Shown in pieces: positions 42,657 to 52,424 of a stretch of DNA of 64,000 nt. Position numbers and translations under genes: made by a program. The notes under the pieces were generated by a model, which was not told the origin of the DNA, ran no database searches, and was given only the letters and a program-made list of their open reading frames with translations. Numbering within the stretch: position 1 is the stretch's first letter; each line of letters begins with the position of its first letter. The stretch lies in contig NZ_JAJOIL010000001.1 of NCBI RefSeq assembly GCF_021209385.1, positions 62,001 through 126,000 on the forward strand, in the 5' to 3' direction. The stretch comes from Seleniivibrio sp. Lineage in GTDB: Bacteria; Chrysiogenota; Deferribacteres; Deferribacterales; Geovibrionaceae.

Positions 42657-43946
42657 TTAGCCTATGCCGTAGTCCTTCAGCTTGCGGTACACTGTCGAAG
42701 TATCCACACCCAGAATTTCTGCTGCCTTCTGGCGGTTACCTCCGGCTATGTCCAGAACCTTAAGGATATGACGCTTCATAACAGCGTCGAGACTCAGCGT
42801 ATCCGCCTCTATGGGGCATCCGAGATTCAGGGATTCACACCCCAGAAGTTCTCCCTGTTCCAGTATCATGGCGCGTTCGATGATGTTCGACAGCTCCCTT
42901 ATGTTGCCCGGATAGTCGTAGCTTTGCAGGCACTGCACAGCCGACTCCTCTATTCCTTTGATATGGGTGTTGATGTGTCTGTATTTTCCCATAAAGTGAT
43001 GGGCAAGTGGCATGATGTCCTCGCGGCGTTCGCGAAGCGGTGGAAGTTCTATATTTATAACGTTAAGCCTGTAGAAAAGATCCTGTCTGAACTCTCCTTT
43101 CTCGGACATAACGGAAAGATCGCGGTTTGTGGCGGCAATAATGCGAACGTCTGCCTGTTCCTGAACGGGACATCCGACCGGATAAAAACTTTTAGTTTCC
43201 AGAAACCGCAGGAATTTCGGCTGGAGATCAAGTGGCATTTCGCCTATTTCGTCCAGAAAAAGAGAGCCGCCGTATGCCGACTGGATTATCCCTTTTCTGT
43301 CGCTGTCAGCACCTGTATAGGCTCCGCGTTTATGCCCGAAAAGCTCGCTCTCAAAAAGATGATGCTGTAAATTACAACAGTTTATTGCGGCAAAAGGTCT
43401 CTTGCTGCGTTCGCTGTTTTCGTGAATAAACCTCGCCAGAACCTCTTTGCCGGTTCCGGTTTCGCCTGTGATGAGGACGTTTGAATCGGTCTTTGCGACA
43501 CGCGCCGCTGTGTTGAGCACTGCTTCCATCTTTGCGGAAACGCCGACTATACCGCTCTTTCTGGCGGCTGTATCGGCAAGCGCCTTAAGCGCCAGCTTCT
43601 CGTTCACGAGGTCAAGTTTATAGATAAGAAGTTCTGTATCCACAGGTTTCGGAATATAGTCGAAAGCGCCTGACTTTATAGCTTTCACCGATTCATCTAT
43701 ACTGCTCTGTCCTGTCATAAGTATAAGCACAGTCTCGGGGCTGACGGTTTTAAGCTTTTCCAGCACTTCAAAGCCCGTCATTTCAGGCATCCGTATATCA
43801 GACACAACAACGTCCGCACCGCTCTGGGCAACGTATTCAACAGCCATCTGCGGCGAAACGAACGACATCACCGTATAATTTTTTTCTATCACACGTTTCA
43901 GCGTGCGGTTAAGAACCGCATCGTCTTCAATCAGAACTACTTTCAT
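42657..43946 (-). CDS. NtrC-family sigma-54-dependent response regulator
   Basis: A 429-residue regulator. The receiver domain has phospho-Asp in VVVSDIRMPEMTG and Lys in YIPKPVD. The AAA+ domain carries Walker A GETGTGKEV, the sigma-54 contact loop in the GAYTGA form and Walker B GGSLFLDEIGEMP. The C-terminal Fis-type HTH reads AAEILGVDTSTVYRKL. It activates sigma-54 promoters when phosphorylated by the adjacent kinase, whose gene it overlaps by 20 bp. No clear -24/-12 promoter was found nearby, so its targets are probably elsewhere. Confidence 0.93.
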   Translation of the reverse strand: MKVVLIEDDAVLNRTLKRVIEKNYTVMSFVSPQMAVEYVAQSGADVVVSDIRMPEMTGFEVLEKLKTVSPETVLILMTGQSSIDESVKAIKSGAFDYIPKPVDTELLIYKLDLVNEKLALKALADTAARKSGIVGVSAKMEAVLNTAARVAKTDSNVLITGETGTGKEVLARFIHENSERSKRPFAAINCCNLQHHLFESELFGHKRGAYTGADSDRKGIIQSAYGGSLFLDEIGEMPLDLQPKFLRFLETKSFYPVGCPVQEQADVRIIAATNRDLSVMSEKGEFRQDLFYRLNVINIELPPLRERREDIMPLAHHFMGKYRHINTHIKGIEESAVQCLQSYDYPGNIRELSNIIERAMILEQGELLGCESLNLGCPIEADTLSLDAVMKRHILKVLDIAGGNRQKAAEILGVDTSTVYRKLKDYGIG

Positions 43947-45756
43947 CCCTTAACTCCAGTCTGATATTGAATTCTGTTCCTTCGCCCTCTTCGCTCTCAA
44001 CGGTTATCTGCCCGCCGTGCTTCTTCACTATCTTATGTACCAGCGACAGCCCCAGCCCCATGCCCTTGTTCGGAGCTTTCGTGGTGTGGAACGGATCGAA
44101 TATCCTGTCTATCTCGTTCTTCGGGATACCGCATCCGTTGTCGGAAACGGAAAGAAGGGCATACCCGTCCGAACGTTCCAGCTTAACGCGTATTCTGCCG
44201 TTATCACCAAGGGAATCCAGCCCGTTCTGAACCAGATTAAGCACCATCTGCTGTAAAAGCGTGGGGAAACCGGACACCACAACATCATCCAGATCGGTTT
44301 CGATAAGCGCATCGGTATTTATATATTTCAGTGTTTTTTCAATCACATCTTTCAAATGCACAGGCAAAGGCTCTGAATTTCCCTCTTTGTCCGGCGCAAG
44401 CTTTTTAAGGTTTTCTATTATGTCCACACATCTTTTCGCTTCATGCTCGATGGTGGCGAGATCCTCGTTATCGCCAGTCTCCTGTTTCAACAGTTTCGTC
44501 AGTATTATTATGGAGTTAAGAGGGGTGTTCAGTTCATGCGCTATGCCGCCCGCCATGACTCCAAGCGCCGAAAGACGGTTCATCAGCTCCATGCGCATCT
44601 GGGTGTTTTTCAGATCCTCTATATAAACCTTAAGGCTGTCCGCCATGGAGCGGATGCTCTTTGCTATCTCATCTATCTCACCTGTATATCTGCCGTCCAG
44701 CGGATAATCAAAATCACCGCAGCTGTAAGCAGTCACCGCCTTCTTTATCTCCGCAAAAGGACGCATGAAATATTTGCTGAAAACCGCCGCAGTAAGGATG
44801 CTCAGGATAATACAGAACAGCATTACACCTATGAATTCATGCCGCAAAGCTGTAAGCGACTGAAAGAAATAGTCTTTATACATAACAGTGCATATTTTCC
44901 ATGCCTGCCGTTTATCCTCATACGGGTAATAGGTCGAATAGAACATAAAACCGTCTTTCAGCGGGATCATATTCTGCTCGCCGGAGAGAAGAGTTTTGAA
45001 ATTCTCTTTACCGTAAACAGTATCGAAGAAATATTCAGTGCCGAACTGGTTTGCAAATTCGTATTTGTGATCAGGATGGAAGATGAAAACCCCGTTGCGT
45101 TCAGGCACTCTGCCGTTTATCTCCACGATGAATGAATAGCCTCTTTTCGTATCGAGCTGGCTGGCGGTCTCGCCCAGTTTCTTGCCCCATAGATTCACTA
45201 TCAGATAGCCGATGACCTTGTCCCCCTCGAAGATGGGGAGCATACTGCGTATCATCGAAGGGCAGAAAGATACCGCATCGGGCAGGTGTCCGCGCTCGAA
45301 ATCGGAAAACGTAGGTTCGTGTCTGGGCTTACGGCTCACGAGCTGGAAAAAATCTTTATCGCCTATGTAGATAGGCTTATAATCCGGCTTTGCCGACACA
45401 AGTTCGCCTTCACGCCAGAATACGACAATATTACCCTTAAGGTCTATGAGCCGCATCGCCTGTATGTCTGACATCTTTCCGGCATATATGGTGAACAGTT
45501 TTTCAATGGACTGCCTGTCTGTCTTCCCCTCGAAATACTCCTTAAGGGCGCTGTTCTCTGAAAGAGCAAGCATCAGATAACGTATACGGATGAGGAAATC
45601 GTCGATACCGTTCTTTTTAAGGCGGAGAATGATATCCGCCTGAGCGTTCATGTCTTCCGTGATCAGGCTTTTTGACTGTGCAAAGTAGATGCCCGTTGTG
45701 ATGAGCAGAACGAGAGCCACAAGGGTACTGATGAAGAGTGCCAGACGTTTTATCAT
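43927..45756 (-). CDS. Sensor histidine kinase, partner of the NtrC-type regulator
   Basis: A 609-residue membrane kinase. TM1 is at residues 5-27. A large periplasmic Cache-like domain (about 30-295) includes FQLVSRKPRHEPTFSD and VIGYLIVNLWG. TM2 lies near 305-325, then HAMP, HisKA (GGIAHELNTPLNSIIILTKLL) and HATPase (VLNLVQNGLDSL; VSDNGCGIP; GLGLSLVHKIV). It is translationally coupled to the regulator. The Cache domain suggests an extracellular small-molecule signal, unidentified. Confidence 0.92.
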   Translation of the reverse strand: MIKRLALFISTLVALVLLITTGIYFAQSKSLITEDMNAQADIILRLKKNGIDDFLIRIRYLMLALSENSALKEYFEGKTDRQSIEKLFTIYAGKMSDIQAMRLIDLKGNIVVFWREGELVSAKPDYKPIYIGDKDFFQLVSRKPRHEPTFSDFERGHLPDAVSFCPSMIRSMLPIFEGDKVIGYLIVNLWGKKLGETASQLDTKRGYSFIVEINGRVPERNGVFIFHPDHKYEFANQFGTEYFFDTVYGKENFKTLLSGEQNMIPLKDGFMFYSTYYPYEDKRQAWKICTVMYKDYFFQSLTALRHEFIGVMLFCIILSILTAAVFSKYFMRPFAEIKKAVTAYSCGDFDYPLDGRYTGEIDEIAKSIRSMADSLKVYIEDLKNTQMRMELMNRLSALGVMAGGIAHELNTPLNSIIILTKLLKQETGDNEDLATIEHEAKRCVDIIENLKKLAPDKEGNSEPLPVHLKDVIEKTLKYINTDALIETDLDDVVVSGFPTLLQQMVLNLVQNGLDSLGDNGRIRVKLERSDGYALLSVSDNGCGIPKNEIDRIFDPFHTTKAPNKGMGLGLSLVHKIVKKHGGQITVESEEGEGTEFNIRLELRDESSSD

Positions 45757-45795
45757 AAGGGGATATTACATTCTAAACAGAATTACCGCAAGTGG

Positions 45796-46158
45796 TCAGA
45801 AATCAGGCTGTTCCATGCGGGGACTTTTCGGGTTTCTGCCGTACTGATTGTCCTCTCTGCTGTCCTGACAGTAAAAAACAAGCAGCACTATAAAACCTAT
45901 AACAGGCACAAGCATAATAAGCAGCCACCATGCGGAACGGTTAGTATCGTGCAGTCTGCGGATGCTGACGGCAAAGGCGGGAATAATCACTGCCAGAGAA
46001 TAGAGTAAATCTATCAGGTCGGTATCTATAAAATAACCGATGAAAGATATCAGAGCCATGATCACCACGTTGAAAAGAGTGAACATCCAGTATTCGGTTC
46101 TTGTGGCTCTGCCTTTGAAATCAAGCCAGTCTCTCCACACCTTCAGATACCATTCCAT
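45796..46158 (-). CDS. DUF805 membrane protein
   Basis: A 120-residue protein of the DUF805 (YhaH) family. The N-terminal block (LKVWRDWLDFKGRATRTEYW) is the family signature, followed by four short helices and VSIRRLHDTNRSAWW. Function in the family is unknown. It lies between the two-component operon and another small membrane protein gene on the same strand (15 bp gap). Confidence 0.88.
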   Translation of the reverse strand: MEWYLKVWRDWLDFKGRATRTEYWMFTLFNVVIMALISFIGYFIDTDLIDLLYSLAVIIPAFAVSIRRLHDTNRSAWWLLIMLVPVIGFIVLLVFYCQDSREDNQYGRNPKSPRMEQPDF

Positions 46159-46173
46159 GGAACCTCCAGAGAT

Positions 46174-46515
46174 TTATGCGGGAAAATAAAAACCCACGGA
46201 TTTTATGACCAGTTTCCCGATAAAAAGACATGAACCGAAAAGCACCAGATATATGCCTACATAAGCAGTTGTGTTGTCTTTGCTGAAATCAAAGAGGAAC
46301 CTGTCTAATTTCGCTATTGAGTCTAAAGCGCAAAGCTCCGGTTCGTCCCCTCTGTTCAGCAGAGAAAGAGTACCGAGAACAATAATATAAACACCCATAA
46401 CGATGTAATACGCCAGCCTCATTCTGGGTTCGTTCATAAAAAGTACGTCGCCAAGAAGAATGAAAACCAGAACGTGAACAAACTCAAAAACGGCTACAGT
46501 TGTAAAGGATATCAT
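46174..46515 (-). CDS. Small uncharacterised membrane protein
   Basis: About 113 residues with three to four hydrophobic helices (VAVFEFVHVLVFILLGDVLF; YYIVMGVYIIVLGTLSLL; YVGIYLVLFGSCLFIGKLVI). I recognise no family. I start at the ATG at 46515, behind AGGGGG with a 7-nt spacer; a TTG at 46572 would add 19 residues but has no site. It is in one unit with the DUF805 gene. Confidence 0.65.
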   Translation of the reverse strand: MISFTTVAVFEFVHVLVFILLGDVLFMNEPRMRLAYYIVMGVYIIVLGTLSLLNRGDEPELCALDSIAKLDRFLFDFSKDNTTAYVGIYLVLFGSCLFIGKLVIKSVGFYFPA

Positions 46516-46933
46516 CGACCGTCCCCCTGCATCTATTGAAATTTCCACAGCATAATAAATACTGCCGACCAAAACACAGGTTAATAGAAAACGTCCTCAC
46601 CGGAAAACCGGAGCGCCTCCCCCTGCTTCAATCGACTAATATCAAATAAATATTTGTTACCACATTTTAGCGCTGTGGCAAATGATTGTCAAAGCAATCA
46701 CGCCCTCCGTAAAAATTAACGGAGAATTGACAACCCATCTCTGCAAAAGTCATAATTCCAAAATCTGCCAATATGTGAAAACCAGCCTTGTGTTTACAGA
46801 TTTTAACAATAGCAGACCTTTTACCGCAACCTCCCAAAAATGGCAGGTATGCTATTTGATAGTAAATATCATTATCAAAAGACGATGTCAAACGATTCAA
46901 TATGTTAGATAAAATTTTATGCGAATAATTGAA
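46516..46933. other. Intergenic region upstream of the small membrane protein
   Basis: About 420 bases with no convincing gene; short frames here have no ribosome sites or family resemblance. A GC-rich patch at 46588-46625 holds a CCGG-AAAA-CCGG stem upstream of the minus-strand gene. It could be a leader structure, but it matches no riboswitch consensus I know. Confidence 0.5.
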
Positions 46934-46962
46934 GCAAAAAAGCCTGCACAAAGGCAGGCTTT
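46934..46962 (-). terminator. Terminator after rpmB
   Basis: On the minus strand GAAAGCCTGC, six bases, GCAGGCTTTTTTGC: an AGCCTGC/GCAGGCT stem with a T run, 45 bases after the rpmB stop. Confidence 0.9.
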
Positions 46963-47006
46963 CGTGAATTTTTTCTGATTTGAAGACCGCAGAGGCAGGA
47001 CAGAAA

Positions 47007-47195
47007 TTAAGCTTTCTGAACTTTGCCCGCTTTCATGCATTTCGTGCAGACAGTTTTGCGCACGACTTCACCGTCCACAACGACTCTGATTTTATGTACA
47101 TTGGGATAGAAAACCCTTCTTGTTACATTATGAGCGTGGCTGATCTGGTGACCAAACATGGGGCCTTTACCGCAGATTTCACATCTTCTGGCCAT
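47007..47195 (-). CDS. rpmB: 50S ribosomal protein L28
   Basis: A 62-residue L28 (ARRCEICGKGPMFGHQISHAHN; TRRVFYPNVHKIRV; TKCMKAGKV). It has two CXXC pairs (CEIC, CTKC), the zinc-binding form. Length is normal. It is transcribed alone with its own terminator, divergent from trmB. Confidence 0.97.
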   Translation of the reverse strand: MARRCEICGKGPMFGHQISHAHNVTRRVFYPNVHKIRVVVDGEVVRKTVCTKCMKAGKVQKA

Positions 47196-47294
47196 CGTAC
47201 CTACCTCCTTGATTTCGAGAGCTTAAAATGTTAGCATAACTTCTGTATTCAAACAAGCATTATTTTGCATGTATTTTTACAAAGGAAGAACACA

Positions 47295-47984
47295 ATGACA
47301 GAAGACAGGATTAAAATCCAGCTAAATTTTCAGAACGACCTATTTATTTATTCGGAAAGTCTCTATCCGCAGATTGAAAAGATTCAGAAGTTCAGCCACG
47401 GCGGGGAGTATGCAGCTTATGAAAGACTTTCCCCAAAGGACTTTTTCGACACAGACAGACCCTTTAACGTTGAGATAGGCATAGGAAACGGCGAATTTCT
47501 GAGTGAATATGCAAAAGCTAATCCCGACCAGAACTATCTCGGGTTTGAAGTTATGAAACGCATATTCAACCGAGCGGTTACAAAATCACGTCAGATAAAG
47601 AACAATAACATCAGGCTAATACATTTCGACGCAACTTTCATCGTATCCATTCTTGAGGATGGAAGCGTGGACAACTTCTATGTAAATTTTCCCGATCCGT
47701 GGCCCAAGAAAAAACATCTGAAACGCAGACTGCTCAAAACAGAGTTCATCGAACTGCTCACCAGAAAACTTAAAACAGGCGGCACTCTCTGCATGGCAAC
47801 AGATCAGATAGATTACGCACAGGAGATCGCTGAGAATCTCAAGCCTGTTAAAGAATTAAAAAGCGTATATAATACTATGTATATTGACAGGCTGGACGAC
47901 TACCTGCCGACAAAATATTACAGGAAGTTCGTCCCCGAGCTGGGGGTCAGCTTCTTCCGCCTTAAAAAAACCGACGGGAAGTGA
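47295..47984 (+). CDS. trmB: tRNA (guanine-N7-)-methyltransferase
   Basis: A 229-residue SAM-dependent enzyme that makes m7G46 in tRNA. The SAM site reads VEIGIGNGEFL, then NYLGFEVMKR. The catalytic block is VNFPDPWPKKKHLKRRL. It begins at ATG 47295 with AAGGAAG upstream. Its stop is one base from the nfeD start, so the genes are co-transcribed. Confidence 0.95.
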   Translation: MTEDRIKIQLNFQNDLFIYSESLYPQIEKIQKFSHGGEYAAYERLSPKDFFDTDRPFNVEIGIGNGEFLSEYAKANPDQNYLGFEVMKRIFNRAVTKSRQIKNNNIRLIHFDATFIVSILEDGSVDNFYVNFPDPWPKKKHLKRRLLKTEFIELLTRKLKTGGTLCMATDQIDYAQEIAENLKPVKELKSVYNTMYIDRLDDYLPTKYYRKFVPELGVSFFRLKKTDGK

Positions 47985-47985
47985 C

Positions 47986-49230
47986 ATGAAAAGACTTTTC
48001 ATATTTTTTGCCATGGTGTTGACATTCTCCTTTGCGCAGGCGAAAGAGGTGCTTGTCTGCGAAGTGAACGGTATAATCAGCGGATATACCCACAATTATC
48101 TGAAACAAGCACTTAAAAAGGCTACGGATGAGGACGCCGTTCTCCTTGTAAGACTTGACACACCAGGCGGACTTCTGGATTCCACCAGAAAAATTGTCCA
48201 GATGTTCCTTGAATCGGAAACCACTGTGATAGTGTTCGTCGCCCCGCAGGGAGCGCGGGCAGGTTCGGCAGGAACGTTTATAACACTTTCAGCAAACTAT
48301 GCAGCAATGGCGGAGGGCAGCAACATAGGCGCCGCCCATCCTGTGGATATATCCGGCAAGGATATTCAGGGAGAAATGGCGCAAAAAATTGAAAACGACA
48401 CCGTGGCGTTTATGAAATCCATAGCGGAAAAACGGGGCAGAAACGCGGAAGCGGCGGTTGAAACCGTGGCAAACTCCGTAAGCTACACATCAAAAGAAGC
48501 ACTTGAAAAAGGACTCATAGACGGTATCGCAAATACTGACGCCGAAGTTGTAAAGCTTGCGGCGGTGAAACTGGGCTTTGAGGCTGGCGGTATAACTGCG
48601 CTCAACCCTTCGGCAATGCAAAAGACGGCATTCTTTCTGAGCGACCCCAATATACTGATACTTCTCCTGTTTGTGGGAATAGCGGCAATATTTCTTGAAT
48701 TCAAAATGCCCGGCACATTCATTTTTGCCGGCATAGGCATAGCCGCGCTGGTGCTGTTTCTGGCGGGAATAAACATAATCCCCGTTAATTCTCTCGCCCT
48801 TCTGCTGATACTGGCGGGATTCGGTCTGCTGATCGCAGAGATTTTCGTCCCCAGCTTCGGGCTTCTGACACTGGCTGCTGTGGTATGTATGGGGTTCGGA
48901 ATGTATCTTATGTTCTCAAGGGAGGGCAACATGGGTATTGGAGTCTCCTTCTGGCTCATCTTCGGCGTTATCGGAACAATAGCCGCAGTTTTCATTTTTT
49001 TGGGGAGGCTTTTGATTAAAGACTTCAGAAAAAAGACAGTTACCGGTAAAGAGGGGATGAAAGGAGAAACAGGAATAATAACCGATTGGGAGAACGGCAA
49101 GGGTCATATTTTTATCCATGGTGAACTTTGGAGGGCTAAAAGTTCGTTTAATTTCAATAAAAACGATTCCGCAACGGTGACAGCTGTCGAGGGGATGGTT
49201 CTGATACTGGAGGCTAGTAATAATGAGTGA
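47986..49230 (+). CDS. nfeD: NfeD-type membrane serine protease (long form)
   Basis: A 414-residue protein with signal sequence (MKRLFIFFAMVLTFSFAQA), then a ClpP-like domain with the catalytic Ser in ARAGSAGTFITLSA. Family enzymes also use a Lys; K168-K175 in the AEKRGRNA region is the likely area. Four transmembrane helices (about 225-345) and a C-terminal NfeD OB-fold (GETGIITDW; HIFIHGELWRA) follow. Homologues cleave stomatin-like partners; no stomatin gene is next to it here. It overlaps the DUF493 gene by 8 bp. Confidence 0.92.
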   Translation: MKRLFIFFAMVLTFSFAQAKEVLVCEVNGIISGYTHNYLKQALKKATDEDAVLLVRLDTPGGLLDSTRKIVQMFLESETTVIVFVAPQGARAGSAGTFITLSANYAAMAEGSNIGAAHPVDISGKDIQGEMAQKIENDTVAFMKSIAEKRGRNAEAAVETVANSVSYTSKEALEKGLIDGIANTDAEVVKLAAVKLGFEAGGITALNPSAMQKTAFFLSDPNILILLLFVGIAAIFLEFKMPGTFIFAGIGIAALVLFLAGINIIPVNSLALLLILAGFGLLIAEIFVPSFGLLTLAAVVCMGFGMYLMFSREGNMGIGVSFWLIFGVIGTIAAVFIFLGRLLIKDFRKKTVTGKEGMKGETGIITDWENGKGHIFIHGELWRAKSSFNFNKNDSATVTAVEGMVLILEASNNE

Positions 49231-49480
49231 TACAATGAAAGAAATTATGGAATTTCCGACTATTTTTACCTTTAAGGCGATGGGGGAAAATACTGAAATT
49301 TTTAGAAACGATATAAAAAATATCTTTGTCAGACACGAGTCTGCATTAATAACAGAAAAAGCAAGTACAAAAGGCACTTACACATCAATATCCATCACTG
49401 TGGAAGTTGAGAGTTTCGATGAACTGCAAAATATATATACAAAAATAAAGGAAACAAACGGCTTAAAATTCCATTTATAG
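49223..49480 (+). CDS. DUF493 (YbeD-like) protein
   Basis: An 85-residue protein with the ferredoxin-like YbeD fold: IMEFPTIFTFKAMGE at the start and YTSISITVEVESFDELQNIYTKIK. Its role is unknown, though YbeD sits with lipoate genes in other bacteria. It overlaps the end of nfeD by 8 bp, so it is the third gene of trmB-nfeD-DUF493. Confidence 0.85.
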   Translation: MSDTMKEIMEFPTIFTFKAMGENTEIFRNDIKNIFVRHESALITEKASTKGTYTSISITVEVESFDELQNIYTKIKETNGLKFHL

Positions 49481-49602
49481 CAGAATCTTACGATATTATT
49501 TTATTTTACCTGGCCGGTCTTTTTATGTTTGCAAAAGTTAACTAATGTGCTAAATTATGTCCAGGTTTTGCAAAAACTGTTCATTATTTTGTGGGGTTAT
49601 AC

Positions 49603-51423
49603 ATGTTTATGCAAATATACAAATCATTGGAAAAATCATTTTTTAACACGCTTGCCAGAAAATTGCTCGGAAATATCCTGTTCGTGACATCCATTCAGGC
49701 GATAGCCATCTTTTCTTTCATGAGGTATAAGAACAACATAATAGAAAAGATAACCCTGATGGATATGGAACCCGCTCTGAAGCAGCAGATTCTTGATGCC
49801 TGCTCCCACGGGTTCGGCACCGCCCTGTTTCTTATGGTGCTCACGATCGTTGCGCTATTCTTCATACTCGGTTTTTTTTATATTCTGATAGTTCATCCTA
49901 TAAGAAGAATGGCACAGCTTTTCAAAGAAATGGGCATGGGGGGTAACGATCTTTCGACGGACATGCCTCTTCTGACATACGACGAAATGCGCGATCTTGC
50001 GGAAGGCTACAACCTTTTCATGATGAAACTGCGCAAACTCATTCTTAAGATAAGAATGATAAGCATCAGCATCGGCGTTGAATCTGCACAGGTGGTTCAC
50101 AACACCGACAGAACCTTTGTCGAAGTTAACAACCAGACGGAGCTTTCCGAAAGGATATACGAAGTAAGCTCACGCTCCACGGATGCCGTTGAAACCGTAC
50201 GCGGTCACTCATCCAGCATCAGCCAGGCAGCAGAGGACAACATCGCCAAGGCAGTAAGCTCCAAAAATGAGATGGAAGCGCTGACCTGCAACATGGACGC
50301 CATAAGCGGTATGCTGGGCGAGTTCCAGCAGACGGTTGGCAACCTTACGAAAAACTCTGAAACCATCAGGGAGATAGTCTCGCTCATCGAAGATATCTCC
50401 GACCAGACAAACCTGCTGGCACTTAATGCCGCCATCGAAGCGGCGAGAGCAGGAGAAGCAGGACGCGGTTTCGCAGTTGTTGCCGACGAGGTGAGAAAGC
50501 TTGCCGAAAGGGTCAAATCCGCTACCGAAGAAATATCGTCCAACATCAACCAGATGATCGGCGAAGTCCGCCATACCTCCGACCAGACCAACAAAATTAA
50601 CCAGTACATAAACGAAACAAAGAGTGTTGTGGACAAAACGTCCTCTAACTTCGCGACAATGGTACAGGATTTTGAACAGACAGGTCACGGTATTCAGGAG
50701 ATAACCGCTTCTCTGGACAGCTTCACCGACAACAACGTGGAGATCCACACCAACATAACCGCTATCAAAGATGCAGCTTATCTTGTTGACCACATGATGC
50801 ACGAATCCCATAAGAATACTCTGACGCTGAACTCCCACATCGAGGACATTCAGGATAACGTCGCTAAATTTAAGATAGGTATGGGCGAGATGGAAAAGAT
50901 ACTCCACCTCGGCGAAACATACAAAGCTAAGTTTGAAGCAATTCTTAAGGAGCTTGCCGACAAGAGCGTCGACATCTTCGACAGGCAGTACAAACAAATT
51001 CCCAATGTTTTCCCTGCGAAATATACCACCAAGTACGACAACAAAGTGGAATCTCTGTTTCAGCCCCTTTATGACAAAGTGCTTACGGAACAATCAGGAA
51101 TCATCTTCGCACTGTGTGTTGACGTGAACGGCTATGCGCCCACTCACAACAGGAAATATTCTGCTAAACCCACAGGCAACAAGGAAGCGGACACAGCACA
51201 CAGCAGAGATAAACGCATATTCAACGACCACACAGGTCTTCGCGCTGCCCAGAGCACCCAGTCGTTCCTTATCCAGACATACTCCAGAGACACCGGAGAG
51301 GTCATAAACGACATAAGCATGCCGATAATAGTCAACGGCAAACACTGGGGCGCATTCAGAATAGGCTTCGATCCAAGAGCCATCATCGAATCAGCAAAGA
51401 AAGTATTAAGCGAACAAGCTTAG
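49603..51423 (+). CDS. Chemoreceptor with a C-terminal sensor domain
   Basis: About 606 residues. Two TM helices near the N-terminus (about 20-40 and 70-95) enclose only a short periplasmic loop. HAMP (100-150) and the MCP signalling domain follow (tip [20 protein letters not shown]). After the signalling helices, from about residue 445, there is an extra domain: [38 protein letters not shown], and [20 protein letters not shown] at the end. Its HNRKYS/GAFRIG pattern resembles Cache-like cytosolic sensors. The receptor thus senses in the cytoplasm, downstream of its signalling tip. It lies after the DUF493 gene and has a strong terminator. Confidence 0.9.
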   Translation: MFMQIYKSLEKSFFNTLARKLLGNILFVTSIQAIAIFSFMRYKNNIIEKITLMDMEPALKQQILDACSHGFGTALFLMVLTIVALFFILGFFYILIVHPIRRMAQLFKEMGMGGNDLSTDMPLLTYDEMRDLAEGYNLFMMKLRKLILKIRMISISIGVESAQVVHNTDRTFVEVNNQTELSERIYEVSSRSTDAVETVRGHSSSISQAAEDNIAKAVSSKNEMEALTCNMDAISGMLGEFQQTVGNLTKNSETIREIVSLIEDISDQTNLLALNAAIEAARAGEAGRGFAVVADEVRKLAERVKSATEEISSNINQMIGEVRHTSDQTNKINQYINETKSVVDKTSSNFATMVQDFEQTGHGIQEITASLDSFTDNNVEIHTNITAIKDAAYLVDHMMHESHKNTLTLNSHIEDIQDNVAKFKIGMGEMEKILHLGETYKAKFEAILKELADKSVDIFDRQYKQIPNVFPAKYTTKYDNKVESLFQPLYDKVLTEQSGIIFALCVDVNGYAPTHNRKYSAKPTGNKEADTAHSRDKRIFNDHTGLRAAQSTQSFLIQTYSRDTGEVINDISMPIIVNGKHWGAFRIGFDPRAIIESAKKVLSEQA

Positions 51424-51444
51424 TACAAAAGCAGATAAACAGAA

Positions 51445-51475
51445 AATCCCCCGCTATAAACGGGGGATTTTTTTG
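51445..51475 (+). terminator. Terminator after the MCP
   Basis: CCCCCG, seven bases, CGGGGG is followed by ATTTTTTT. Confidence 0.92.
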
Positions 51476-51494
51476 TGTTATTGAAAGATAAAAT

Positions 51495-51528
51495 CAGATC
51501 GCGTTGTCGCTTCGCTCCTCGCGAAGAC
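51495..51528. repeat. Dispersed intergenic repeat, family A copy 3
   Basis: Reads CAGATCGCGTTGTCGCTTCG, then CTCCTCGCGAAGAC, close to the core at 8223-8257. It lies between the MCP terminator and the family B element. Confidence 0.65.
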
Positions 51529-51560
51529 AGAAAAAGCACTAGTGATGGTCAGATGCGAAC

Positions 51561-51634
51561 AATTACAGGTCAGGCGCAAGCTATGCGAGCAAGTTTAAAC
51601 TGACGCCGCAAAGCGCAGTGCATCACCTGTAATT
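51561..51634. repeat. Dispersed intergenic repeat, family B copy 2
   Basis: Perfect 10-bp inverted ends AATTACAGGT (51561-51570) and ACCTGTAATT (51625-51634) enclose ACTGACGCCGCAAAGCGCAG, the arm shared with 9013-9098. Confidence 0.55.
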
Positions 51635-52424
51635 ATATGAAGAGGAGCATAAGAACAACAAGTATAAGCGCAATAATAACATTAGTAAGGAATTTGATAG
51701 CCTGATCTTTCTCAAACCTGTTCATGAACGTGTTGTTCTTCTTATATTCCGCTTTTATCCTGCCGAGTTCCTGACGAAATTCGTCCCGCTCCCTGAAAAG
51801 CGTGCGGATGAAAGGAGCAAGCTCTATCTCCGCGCATTTGTCCTTTTTCGGGTTTATGCGCAGAAGCTCCGCTTTTTCCATATTCAGAAGACCTTTGTTG
51901 TTATTTTCATCGTCAAAGCTGAATGTGAAGCCGAATTTCTCCATGAATGAGAAAAAAGCGCCTCTGTCGTCGTCTTCGCGTTTCGAATCGAAATAGAAGA
52001 AGACCGGCTCAACTGCGAAATCAGGGAAACTGCCTTTCAGAAGTCCCGAAAGTTCGTTCATGGCATAGGTGCCAAGACCATACCCTCTGTATGTCGGTGC
52101 AAGTCTGAATTTATTGATATGAGGGAATCTTATTGTACGCGTAAGCAGGTCGGCAACAGCCGAAAGTCTGTTGTCTTTTTTAAATTCATTCTCCAGTCCG
52201 CTCATGATCTCCGAAGGCTGTTCGTTTTCGGGCAGATTTTCCGCCTCGCCCTCGGGGCTCGTTTTTGCGATGGGTACGAATGTGATGCTGTATGTGACCT
52301 CTGTGTTTGTGCGCACCACCTCAAGGGTATAGAGCATATACCCCATAGTGATCTTTCTGGTCTCCGTGATTTTGTTGACCAGCTTAAGAAGTCTGATATC
52401 GCTGTTTTTTTCTTTCGCCATCAT
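51633..52424 (-). CDS. GNAT-like protein with a C-terminal membrane anchor
   Basis: A 263-residue protein. Its centre (about 98-190) has the GNAT acetyl-CoA loop pattern (NKFRLAPTYRGYGLGTYAMNEL), followed by an acceptor-site-like region. The last 25 residues are a single hydrophobic helix (FLTNVIIALILVVLMLLFI) after a basic coiled segment. That makes it a tail-anchored protein facing the cytoplasm. The acetyl acceptor is unknown. The start overlaps the upstream gene's stop (ATGA), so the two are coupled. Confidence 0.65.
   Translation of the reverse strand: MMAKEKNSDIRLLKLVNKITETRKITMGYMLYTLEVVRTNTEVTYSITFVPIAKTSPEGEAENLPENEQPSEIMSGLENEFKKDNRLSAVADLLTRTIRFPHINKFRLAPTYRGYGLGTYAMNELSGLLKGSFPDFAVEPVFFYFDSKREDDDRGAFFSFMEKFGFTFSFDDENNNKGLLNMEKAELLRINPKKDKCAEIELAPFIRTLFRERDEFRQELGRIKAEYKKNNTFMNRFEKDQAIKFLTNVIIALILVVLMLLFI

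Noticed and set aside
46588-46625. Riboswitch upstream of the small membrane protein gene
   Set aside because: A short CCGG stem is present, but the sequence does not match the c-di-GMP, guanidine, preQ1 or other consensus cores I compared by eye.
46667-46951. Coding region in the intergenic stretch before rpmB
   Set aside because: Frames on both strands overlap the rpmB terminator region, have no ribosome site and look like random translation.
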